64,000 nt of DNA, taken from Bactericera cockerelli. Taxonomy: Eukaryota > Arthropoda > Insecta > Hemiptera > Triozidae. The notes beneath the pieces were generated by a model. It made no database searches and was not told the DNA's origin. It saw only the letters and a list, made by a program, of their open reading frames with translations. The stretch is taken from positions 30,692,403 to 30,756,402 of the forward strand of contig CM044963.1 of NCBI GenBank assembly GCA_024516035.1, read 5' to 3'. Both the position numbers and the translations under genes were made by a program. Below are positions 9,272-20,600 of this stretch, piece by piece (the first letter of the stretch is position 1; every line of letters begins with the position of its first letter).

Positions 9272-9728
9272 GGGCGGAATTAATAGACAAATTATCCATC
9301 ACAAGTCACTGCATGATCATATATCACAACGAGGGTTTTAGCCTCCATACGTTGGAAAATCACAAACCAGCTACTCAAATTAACCTCTCACTTAAATCTT
9401 AAAGTACCTAGTTACCGTTGCCGAGTGAGTTAGCGCGCAAGACATTGCACGCATGGTGACCAGGGTTCGATTCCCAGTGGGGCAGGAATTTTTCTGCTCT
9501 GTACTTAGATGTACGGGGTCCACTCATACCTCGTGATGAAAAATGAGAAGTGACTTGTATGAATAACGACATTACCAGAGTAAAAAAAAATAGTGTAATA
9601 GCTTCACCACAAATAAAATCATATAAGTATATTCTATGTAAATAAAACTTGATCCAATATGTTTAATAATACGCAATCCGTGACTTAGCGTCACAGAGGT
9701 ATTACAAAAACGTCTATTAATTCCGCCC
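9272..9728 (+). mobile_element. MITE split by SINE insertions, TTA target duplication
   Basis: The left end GGGCGGAATTAATAGACAAA is at 9272 and the right end GTCTATTAATTCCGCCC ends at 9728. TTA flanks both sides (9269-9271, 9729-9731). About 370 bp inside are foreign: a 5S-type SINE tail relic in reverse (about 9300-9390) and a family D SINE (9417-9560). The outer end lies only 21 bp from the exon 9093-9250 acceptor. Confidence 0.75.
9417..9560 (+). mobile_element. tRNA-headed SINE, family D
   Basis: The head is GCCGAGTGAGTTAGCGCGCA, the B-box region GGGTTCGATTCCCAGTGGGG, then the tail 'ggggtccactcatacctcgt' and 'gaaaaatgag'. Other copies are at 51157-51300 and, in reverse, 50305-50395. Tail-only or hybrid pieces lie at 18465, 26885, 27275 and 41100. 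Confidence 0.8.
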
Positions 9729-9739
9729 TTAATGTTGAT

Positions 9740-10240
9740 AAATAATAATTTTTGTAAAAGAATCTTTACAACAGAAGTATCTCAATAATATATTCTCAAT
9801 AATATATTGTAACACGAAGAATTCTTATTATAACAAGCATAATTTGTATTTATCATATATGAATTTCATTAAAAAATCAAAAAAAAAACCTGATTGAAAG
9901 TCTGCAAGACAATACAATAGAACTCCGATTTCATGAACCTATTGGAACCAAGGAAGTTCTTAAAATCAGGGTTGCATAGAAAGGAATCTCAAAACAATGT
10001 AGGTACCTGTATTATTAACATTTGTTCTTGCATATTAATTATTACCTATTATTCTAAGGTGAGGGAGGGTTTGAAGAAGTCATAAATTTCACTGCCGAGG
10101 TGAGACTAAAAAGTCACTTTATTTCAGCAGAATAAACAAGGTCATGTTTTTTTTTTCAAAATTAAACAGATATTTTGAACATACATTTACTATTATATAC
10201 ATAGAAAAAAACCTTCCTTAGGTTAGAAAAAATAAATTAT
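9740..10240. other. AT-rich intron sequence, no gene
   Basis: Unclassified, very AT-rich, with a small duplication ('ctcaataatatatt' twice near 9780). No gene or known repeat recognised. Confidence 0.5.
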
Positions 10241-10244
10241 AATA

Positions 10245-10445
10245 ATAATATCGCCTTATTTATACTGCCCTATAAGGACTATTAAGTCCCATTATTCTAG
10301 CAGTAAGCCCAAGACGTATTATTCTGTGGTAAAAAACCCAAATGGGAGGATAACTTGTCACGTCCCGGCTGGGTTTCGAACCCACGACCTGTGGAATCTC
10401 TGGATTCACAAAGTGCCGCCTTTACCACTGAACTACCTGGAAAAG
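10245..10445 (-). mobile_element. tRNA-headed SINE, family C
   Basis: The minus-strand copy has CCAGGTAGTTCAGTGGTAAA, GTCGTGGGTTCGAAACCC, the tail CATGACAAG-like 'gtgacaagttatcctccc', and ends in 'gggcagtataaataaggc'. Compare the plus-strand copy at 53011. Confidence 0.85.
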
Positions 10446-10469
10446 TAGATTAATTGTAATCTCTATATA

Positions 10470-11868
<1,399 letters not shown>

Positions 11869-11895
11869 AAATTGTAATAATACCACTTTTTTTTT

Positions 11896-12238
11896 ATTCC
11901 GTGTCCGTGAGGTAGGTATTGATACCTCAATCACGGTGGTGAGAGTATTATATAGACGCCCAGATCCAATGTAAATGGCTCCTTTCATGTCCATTGATTC
12001 TATTTGGTTTTAACGTGCTGACTTGAGGTAGACAGGACGGGGGTTTTACGCTCCTTTTGCTGGGAATCGTACCAGCTACCCACATGAACCTCACCCAGCC
12101 TGGGTAGGGCCGGAATTGCCAGCCTCACACGTTCGGAGGGAACAGAATTTTCTGTGTGCAAAAAGTCTGCTCCAACCGGGAATCGAACGCGGGATCTCTG
12201 GACGACGGGCAGTCGTCACAACCGTTACGCCACAGTGG
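11896..12238 (-). mobile_element. tRNA-headed SINE, family A, abutting a splice donor
   Basis: Near full-length minus copy. The head includes CTGTGGCGTAACGGTTGTGA and GTTCGATTCCCGGTTGG, then the central domain CCCAGGCTGGGTGAGGTTCA-type and 'acgggggttttacgctcc' (plus). The tail reads 'gtccgtgaggtaggtatt' on plus. Its head begins about seven bases into the intron after the donor GAAG|GTGAGT of exon 12247-12527, yet leaves the donor intact. Other copies: 16490, 29016, 31770, 34186, 36975, 45340 and 48434. Confidence 0.88.
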
Positions 12239-12246
12239 TGACTCAC

Positions 12247-12527
12247 CTTCGGGCGGCACATCGGGGCGCCACAGGACCTGCTGGTTCTGGAGCAGCCTCT
12301 TGTTGTGGCTCAGATTGTAGTGGTGGGCGTGGCCGGGGGCGTGGCCGGGGGAGGGGACGAACTCCCGGGCCTTGGGATCGAGTGTCTTCGGGTTGTATCG
12401 GCCGGGCGAGTAGATCACGGCCTTGTGGGCGTAGAACTTGGACTCGAACGGGAAGCTGAAGTTGATCAGCTGCTGCTGCGTCATCACGTAGTGGGACAGG
12501 TACTGTGGAGCTCGGCGTCCTTCAGGC
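12247..12527 (-). CDS. REXO1: REXO1 exon with a one-base frame break near its start
   Basis: The acceptor is GCTGACTCACAG|GCCTGAAG and the donor GAAG|GTGAGT. It encodes (G)LKDAELHKYLSHYVMTQQQ, then LINFSFPFESKFYAHKAVIY, SPGRYNPKTLDPKAREF and, later, LLQNQQVLWRPDVPPE. MTQQQLINFSFPFE corresponds to the LTPEQLRDNGYPF region of REXO1. As assembled it is 281 bp, one short of the 282 needed to stay in phase. Near 12502 it reads 'ggtactgtgg' where most decoy copies of this exon start read 'ggtacttgtgg'. Either the assembly dropped a base or the real exon is damaged. A Gly/His-rich insert (PGHAPGHAHH) is unusual. Confidence 0.87.
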
Positions 12528-13895
12528 CTGTGAGTCAGCACAAGCAGTACATTACATTACATATGTATTGTGAGTCAGCACAAGCAGTACATTACATTAC
12601 ATATGTATAAGTATATATATATATATATATATGGAAGCTGAAGTTGATCAGCTGCTGCTGCGTCGTCACGTAGTGGGACAGGTACTTGTGGAGCTCGGCG
12701 TCCTTCATGCCTGTGAGTCAGCACAAGCAGTACATTACATTACATATGTATTGTGAGTCAGCACAAGCAGTACATTACATTACATATGTATAAGTATATA
12801 TATATATATGGAAGCTGAAGTTGATCAGCTGCTGCTGAGTCATCACGTAGTGGGACCGTCTTTCATGCCTGTGAGTCAGCACAAGCAGTACATTACATTA
12901 CATTACATTACATATGTATATATATATATGGAAGCTGAAGTTGATCAGCTGCTGCTGCGTCATCACGTAGTGGGACAGGTACTTGTGGAGCTCGGCGTCC
13001 TTCATGCCTGTGAGTCAGCACGAGCAGTACATTACATTACATATATGGAAGCTGAAGTTGATCAGCTGCTGCTGCGTCATCACGTAGTGGGACAGGTACT
13101 TGTGGAGCTCGGCGTCCTTCATGCCTGTGAGTCAGCACAAGCAGTACATTACATTACATATGTATTGTGAGTCAGCACAAGCAGTACATTACATTACATA
13201 TGTATAAGTATATATATATATATATGGAAGCTGAAGTTGATCAGCTGCTGCTGAGTCATCACGTAGTGGGACCGTCTTTCATGCCTGTGAGTCAGCACAA
13301 GCAGTACATTACATTACATTACATTACATATGTATATATATATATGGAAGCTGAAGTTGATCAGCTGCTGCTGCGTCATCACGTAGTGGGACAGGTACTT
13401 GTGGAGCTCGGCGTCCTTCATGCCTGTGAGTCAGCACAAGCAGTACATTACATTACATATGTATATATATATATATATATGGAAGCTGAAGTTGATCAGC
13501 TGCTGCTGCGTCATCACGTAGTGGGACAGGTACTTGTGGAGCTCGGCGTCCTTCATACCTGTGAGTCAGCACAAGCAGTACATTACATTACATTACATAT
13601 GTATTGTATATATATATATATGGAAGCTGAAGTTGATCAGCTGCTGCTGCGTCATCACGTAGTGGGACAGGTACTTGTGGAGCTCGGCGTCCTTCATACC
13701 TGTGAGTCAGCACAAGCAGTACATTACATTACATTACATATGTATTGTATATATATATATATGGAAGCTGAAGTTGATCAGCTGCTGCTGCGTCATCACG
13801 TAGTGGGACAGGTACTTGTGGAGCTCGGCGTCCTTCATGCCTGTGAGTCAGCACAAGCAGTACATTACATTACATATGTATATATATATATATAC
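12528..13895 (-). repeat. tandem decoys: exon-start plus 3' splice site, nine copies
   Basis: Nine copies begin (plus strand 'atggaagctgaagttgatc') at about 12631, 12808, 12928, 13045, 13224, 13344, 13479, 13620 and 13761. On the gene strand each has TGCTGACTCACAG|GCATG followed by the first ~90 bases of exon 12247-12527 up to FSF, then breaks into (AT)n. Copies 2 and 5 share a deletion ('gggaccgtctttcatg'), and 12808/12928 recur at 13224/13344, giving a 416-bp higher-order duplication. Some gaps hold an extra 'gtgagtcagcacaagcagta' piece. The 275-codon plus-strand frame across it is antisense to these copies. Confidence 0.95.
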
Positions 13896-13984
13896 ATAGA
13901 TGTAAAAGCAGCACTTTCGACACTACATATAGGTTTGCAGCAGTTTCGACAAATCAGATTAAGGGATCCCAAACCATGGAATTC

Positions 13985-14340
13985 TTACATGTAGCAGCAG
14001 CATTTTGGACATGTCCAAAGTGCTTTAAAATACACTAGCGGGTTACACCCGCCGCTTCGCCAACCCATCAAACACACACAACGCTCACACATCACACCAT
14101 ACACACACACCACACCCAGACACACCCACACACATCACACCATACACACATCCACACCCACACACAACACACACAAACCCCCACACACTCATCGCACCAT
14201 ACACACACCCACACACATCACACCATACACACACCTACACCAGCACACAAACCCAAACACACATACACACCCACACCCACACACACCCACAAACACACCA
14301 CAACACACACAGACACACACACCACACACAGACACACACG
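13985..14340. repeat. palindrome copy, repeat terminus and (CA)n
   Basis: 13990-14030 holds one copy of the palindromic unit GGACATGTCC flanked by 'cagcag' and 'aaagtgcttt'. 14035-14070 is a 'gcgggttacacccgccgctt' terminus like that of the element at 10470-11868. The rest is degenerate (CA)n with 'atcacaccat' repeats. No gene. Confidence 0.7.
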
Positions 14341-14788
14341 TGCTGGCACTCTGGCCCAAACCAGGCTTGGTGAGGTTATTATGGCAAACAGGTTCTTTAG
14401 TTTCCTGCGAATGGTAGTTAAAATCTCCGTCGTTATAATATGATCATCCAGTTGAAAGCGACGTTAAACCAACAAAAAATATACGAGTTAAGCAACGTCC
14501 ACCGAGGTGAAGACTTCGAACCTTTTTTATAGTCAGCCATTAGATCGTGTAACTGAGACGTCTTGGATTCGATACCGCATCGTCTCATATTTTTTAATGT
14601 TTAACGATATAATAATAATAATAAAAGAAATGAGAAAAATAGGCATAAAAGACCGCCTAAATCACCCACCGGATCTGAGGATTTTGGTTAATTATTGATC
14701 CGGATTGGATTGAACGGAGGACATAATTGTACATTCATTTGCAGTTATAACTTTTCCTCTTGAATACTTGTCACAATAATAATAATAA
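14341..14788 (+). mobile_element. composite SINE, duplicate of 24298-24746
   Basis: It starts in a SINE central domain ('aaaccaggcttggtgagg'), continues with 'gaaagcgacgttaaaccaac', then a 5S-like 'gttaagcaacgtccaccga', then a tRNA-like 'gtcttggattcgataccgc', and ends in (AAT)n. The same composite recurs nearly base for base 10 kb away in the same intron, so the unit was copied as one piece. Confidence 0.8.
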
Positions 14789-15179
14789 TAACTCTTTATT
14801 GACAAGAATAATATTGACAAAGGGCGAGATTATTGACCGAGGCAATCTCTGCCATCAAACCCATGTCTTTGTGAATGTAACTTCACCCAGACTTATATTG
14901 AGCAGTCTTAGGGCTCAGGTTGGACTTTCATTATAAAGATTTTTAGAGATTCTTTTGTTACGGCTGTGTTACTCAACCTCAGACAGCCATTCTGTTTGGG
15001 GCTATATACGAGCATACAATACAATACAATCCTACAAGAATGAGACAGAGTCCCTTTACTCTCTCAGTCTAAACAAATCTCACAGTCTCATATTTATTGC
15101 TGAAAAACACAGAGAAATGAATAATTATTTACAATGAACTTTGTTTTAAAAATAAATAAATTAGACAATACATAAAACA

Positions 15180-15445
15180 TCCATACTTATTAAAGAAAGT
15201 TTCACTCACTGACTGACTCACTGATTCATCACTGTTTCTCCGAACTGGTAAGTCCTAGGAAGCTGAAATTTGGTAGGTATAAGCTTTGTCTTATTGTCTA
15301 ATAGATGTGCACTAAGACGGGATTTTTTCAAAATTCTCACTACAACACCTGCCATTGGGGAAAAAGGATTTTTCGCTTTCACCGCTATTTCTCCGCACGG
15401 CCATGCCTCGGCCCGCAAAGCGGGCGACAGTCCGCTAGTAATAGA
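15180..15445 (+). repeat. dispersed repeat with GCGGGC...CCGCTAG terminus
   Basis: It begins with 'actcactgactgactcactg', contains 'ccgaactggtaagtcctagg' and ends 'gcaaagcgggcgacagtccg' plus CTAGTAAT. It is followed by a 24-bp-unit (CA)-rich tandem ('acacaaacacagtcacat', 15458-15540). It probably belongs to the class of non-coding elements at 10470 and 33913. Confidence 0.55.
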
Positions 15446-15540
15446 TAAACGTACGTACACAAACACAGTCACATACACACAAACACAGTCACATACACAC
15501 AAACACAGTCACATACACACAAACACACACACACACATTC

Positions 15541-16489
15541 ACTCAAAAGATACTTGCTGACACAAGTGAGGGCGGGAGAGGGTCATTATTATGATTTTTT
15601 CAGTTTTCCTCTAACTACTAAACGCTAGGAGGTGAAGCAAAAAAGTACAAAATATAATAGTTTCAGAATATGTGGTATGCCGGGAATGCGTCTATTTTGA
15701 TACTAAGAAAAAAACAATATGACGCGCGATAACCAATAGCAATAACATCGCCTGGTGGTTGGTTACCTTTCACTAAAGAGTATATTATTTTGATATTGTC
15801 TTTAGTTCTTTTGACCTTTCCAGTTTTACCATGACTATAAAAACTAAATTTTTGGCAATGAATTTTAAATATAATGCTAAGTACCTATTTGTTTGTGGTA
15901 AAGGAATAATTCTGGGGAAACAAAAATTAAGATTTTTGGGGTGCAGAAGCACAATTGAGGAGTTTTTTTCTCAAGTCAACTTTTAAAAATCATAATACAT
16001 TTTTCGGATTATAGATTTCAGATTATTATTAGATCCGCCCAAATTTTCTGAAACAACACCAAACTTTATATATTCTGCTGAAAGCATTCTCTCGCAATAT
16101 CTCAATAATAAGTGAAAGAACACAAACTCAGTGTTAAAATACAATGAAGTGAAAAAAATATTTTTGAATATAACACCTTACTACCGTCATCAGCTCCTGT
16201 CGAGAGGCTTTTCAGCTCAGGGGGTCAAATTATGAAGAAATCGTCTTAGTGATTATTTATTTCAAACTTTGGTCATTTTGAAACATTACAAAAAAATAAC
16301 ATGTTCGTTAATTTGGTTTAATTTTCGCAAATGAATAAATTCAAGTTGTATACCTAATATTAAAAAAATAAAAGTAAAATGTGTTTAATTTTTTTTTATT
16401 ATTAATGTTCAACTCACTGCAGATATTATTATTAGAGGGGTTTTACCATCAGGCATTGGCTATTCCAGCGACTCAGATATTCAACTTGT
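15541..16489. other. AT-rich intron DNA, no gene
   Basis: A family B SINE tail piece lies at about 15745-15785 ('gcctggtggttggttacc'). Otherwise it is unclassified AT-rich sequence without coding potential. Confidence 0.5.
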
Positions 16490-16832
16490 ATAATTCCGTG
16501 TCCGTGAGATAGGTATTCATACCTAAATCACGGTGGTGAGAGGATTATATGGACGCCCAGATCCAATGTCCAAGCTCCTTTCATGTCCATTGATTCTATT
16601 TGGTTTTAGCGTCCTGACTTGAGGTAGACAGGACGGGGGTTTTAACTTCCATTCGCTGGGAATCATACCAGGTACCCACATCAACCTCGCCCAGCCTGGG
16701 TAGGGCCGGAATCACTAGCCTCACATGTTCGGAGGAAACAGAATTTTCTGTGCGAAAATTCTGCTCCAACCGGGAATCGAACTCAGGATCTCTGAACTAC
16801 GGGCAATAGTCACAACCGTTACGCCATGGAGT
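16490..16832 (-). mobile_element. tRNA-headed SINE, family A
   Basis: Minus-strand copy: plus sequence starts 'ttccgtgtccgtgagatagg', passes 'gacgggggttttaacttcc' and 'cccagcctgggtagggcc', and ends at the tRNA-like head ('ccgttacgccatgga'). Nearly the same extent as 11896-12238 and 34186-34535. Confidence 0.87.
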
Positions 16833-17435
16833 CTGGATAGAGAGTCACATTATCCTCAGATATGTATGTGCAGAAGCCACGTCTGGTCAAGCTGGTGATT
16901 CCGTGGTGCAACCATTTTTAATTTTGATTTCAGACATTAAATAGCTCAGTAACTTAACAAAGTTATAAAATAGTGATATGACAGCTAATCAAACTCAACT
17001 TTACTAAATTAACACTTAGGAAATAAAAAATAAAACAAAACCCCTTCATTTCTATAAAACCTATTCATTGATATAAAACCCCTTACTTGTTTTCGAATAT
17101 ACTACTCCAATGTACTGCATTATTTTTCTCTGAACTTCTCACTTTCATATGAAAAACAGATTTAAAACTGACTCATTTCTGTGTTCTACAAGAAAAATTT
17201 AATAGTTAATGGTCTAATAATGGATAAAATCCCAATGGGATAGGAACCATTGGGCTTAAAATAGCGGACTTCAAAAATTACCAATTCATTAAAAAAAAAA
17301 ATTGAAAAAAAAAAAATGAATAGTTAACAGCAAGATAACCCGTTCTAGGGCATTTTCGAACGAATTATGTATCGTATGCTGTACACAAACTTTGTATTAT
17401 TGTAGTCTAAATTACCCACTTTTAATATGTATTAG
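16833..17435. other. AT-rich intron DNA, no gene
   Basis: No coding sequence or recognised repeat. Composition is strongly AT with A-runs near 17290. Confidence 0.5.
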
Positions 17436-17439
17436 CGGG

Positions 17440-17645
17440 ATAGCGGGCTGCACCCGCTCCACTCAGCCATCACACACTCGCACCACCCACCCACATATCC
17501 GCAATCATCATCAGTGTACATTTCAAAATCCCGAGCCAAATCTATCATAGCGGATAATGTAGCAAACTGGCCTATATTTCGAAAATGGTTTTGTCAGAAT
17601 ATGGCAACAAAGGGCTCAAATAAAAGCATGTAATGTTCTCAGATT
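17440..17645 (-). repeat. fragment of the 10.5-kb element, reverse orientation
   Basis: It is the reverse complement of about 11105-11270, including 'gagccaaatctatcatagcgg' (read in part) and the terminus 'gcgggctgcacccgctc'. It directly precedes the 650-bp satellite. Confidence 0.7.
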
Positions 17646-17689
17646 GCCAATTTTACCTGTACCTAATCGTAAACATTTAGTAAAAAAAG

Positions 17690-20600
17690 AAAGACATTTT
17701 AACTCAAGAAAAAGACCCCTGTGTAATAAACGGGTTAACTAATTTTTACCTACTATTTCGATCAGTACGAACTTGTGGATTGTGTGATATACCTGCTTAT
17801 CTCGCATACGAAATTGTATTACTCTAGCTAATACTGTTCTTGAGATATTGAGCAAAACGTTCATCAAAAGTGTTTTTGTCAAAAAAGTGGCACTTGGGTT
17901 AATTTGGCAGAAAATACGCGATATTATAAATTCATGTATTTGCCAAGACACTTCTAAAACAGTTTAGTTTGTTCAATTCGGACAAACCGTTCAAGAGATA
18001 GGTTTGTGAAAATTTCGAAGATATTGAAAATATCAGGTCAAGTCAAAACTTACGAATAATTGTCTCCATTTTGTAACTCTTGAAGAGATTTTTTTGACAT
18101 TTTCATGTCTTTGCTCTGGCACATAACCAAAATTATGTGACGAAATTGTGTAACGAAATTAAGTAACGATATTATGTAACGAAATATCGAATTGTAAAGG
18201 GAGAGAAGTCTTCTAATATCGGATATCGATATTATGGTTTCGATATTATCGATATACCTAATATCGATATTTTCGTTTCGATATTGCAACCCTAAGAGAA
18301 GAGGGAAAGTGTGTGTCATGCGCACAATACGAAATTTGGTCAGTTGGGTTTTGGACCTTGAATAGTAAAGATGAAAATGTCGAAATGGTTGCAGACTCGT
18401 ATGCAAGCGTTTTTTTAAACAAAAATTTAACATTGCTTTCAACTGCATGGTCACATCAGTAGACACCGTGGTAGAGTGAGTTAGCGCGCTAATCATTGAA
18501 CCCATGGTGACCTGGGTTCGATTCCCAGCGGGGTAGGAATTTTTTTTTTGAATTTTGAACTGAAGCTTGCTGGTGGCAAAAGGAGCCTTCAAGAATGGAT
18601 TGTAACACAATTTTGCATACCTGGTCTTACTTGAAGGGGTAATATGTTATTTAGACTCTTTCACTAGGCAAATCTCGTTCATGGTACCTTTTTTGAGAAA
18701 ATTTCCGAGAATATTTTTAATTTCTATTGAAAAAATACACATTTTATGTTCTCATATATTTTTTCTATCTTGAAGTATAACAAGACAGCAAAAAAGAAAG
18801 ACTCAAGAAAAAGATCCCTGTGTATAAACGGGTTAACCAATTTTTACCTATTATTTCGATCAGTACGTATTTTTTATTTGTGTTTTATACCTGCTAATTT
18901 CATCGACAAAATTTATTATTCTAGTTAATAATGATCTTGAGATATTGAGCAAAACGTTCATCAAAAGTGTTTTTGTCAAAAAAGTGACACTTGGGTTAAT
19001 TTGGCAGAAAATACGCGATATTATAAATTCATGTATTTGCCAAGACACTTTTAAAACAGTTTAGTTTGTTCAATTCGGACAAACCGTTCAAGAGATAGGT
19101 TTGTGAAATTTTCGAAGATATTGAAAATATCAGGTCAAGTCAAAACTTACGAATAATTGTCGCCATTTTGTAACTCTTGAAGAGATTTTTTTGAATTTTG
19201 AACTGAAGCTTGCTGGTGGCAAAAGGAGCCTTCAAGAATGGATTGTAACACAATTTTGCATACCTGGTCTTACTTGAAGGGGTAATATGTAATTTAGACC
19301 CTTTCACTAGGCAAATCTCGTTAATGGTACCTTTTTTGAGAAAATTTCCGAGAATATTTTTTATTTGTTTTGAAAAATACACATTTTATGTTCTCATATA
19401 TTTTTTCTATCTTGAAGTATAACAAGACTGCAATAAAATAAGGAAATTTTAACCCAAGAAAAGACGCCTGTGTATAAACGGGTTAACCAATTTTTACCTA
19501 TTATTTCGATCAGTACGTATTTTTTATTTGTGTTTTATACCTGCTAATTTCATCGACAAAATTTATTATTCTAGTTAATAATGATCTTGAGATATTGAGC
19601 AAAACGTTCATCAAAAGTGTTTTTGTCAAAAAAGTGACACTTGGGTTAATTTGGCAGAAAATACGCGATATTATAAATTCATGTATTTGCCAAGACACTT
19701 TTAAAACAGTTTAGTTTGTTCAATTCGGACAAACCGTTCAAGAGATAGGTTTGTGAAATTTTCGAAGATATTGAAAATATCAGGTCAAGTCAAAACTTAC
19801 GAATAATTGTCGCCATTTTGTAACTCTTGAAGAGATTTTTTTGAATTTTGAACTGAAGCTTGCTGGTGGCAAAAGGAGCCTTCAAGAATGGATTGTAACA
19901 CAATTTTGCATACCTGGTCTTACTTGAAGGGGTAATATGTAATTTAGACCCTTTCACTAGGCAAATCTCGTTAATGGTACCTTTTTTGAGAAAATTTCCG
20001 AGAATATTTTTATTTGTTTTGAAAAATACACATTTTATGTTCTCATATATTTTTTCTATCTTGAAGTATAACAAGACTGCAATAAAATAAGGAAATTTTA
20101 ACCCAAGAAAAGACGCCTGTGTATAAACGGGTTAACCAATTTTTACCTATTATTTCGATCAGTACGTATTTTTTATTTGTGTTTTATACCTGCTAATTTC
20201 ATCGACAAAATTTATTATTCTAGTTAATAATGATCTTGAGATATTGAGCAAAACGTTCATCAAAAGTGTTTTTGTCAAAAAAGTGACACTTGGGTTAATT
20301 TGGCAGAAAATACGCGATATTATAAATTCATGTATTTGCCAAGACACTTTTAAAACAGTTTAGTTTGTTCAATTCGGACAAACCGTTCAAGAGATAGGTT
20401 TGTGAAATTTTCGAAGATATTGAAAATATCAGGTCAAGTCAAAACTTACGAATAATTGTCGCCATTTTGTAACTCTTGAAGAGATTTTTTTGAATTTTGA
20501 ACTGAAGCTTGCTGGTGGCAAAAGGAGCCTTCAAGAATGGATTGTAACACAATTTTGCATACCTGGTCTTACTTGAAGGGGTAATATGTAATTTAGACCC

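Noticed and set aside
12808..13994. Plus-strand open frames up to 275 codons (MEAEVDQLLL repeats)
   Set aside because: They are antisense to tandem copies of a REXO1 exon start plus (AT)n. The openness comes from repetition, not coding selection.
18050..18610. 186-codon minus-strand frame
   Set aside because: It runs across a satellite unit and its SINE-bearing insertion, so it is a chance composite.
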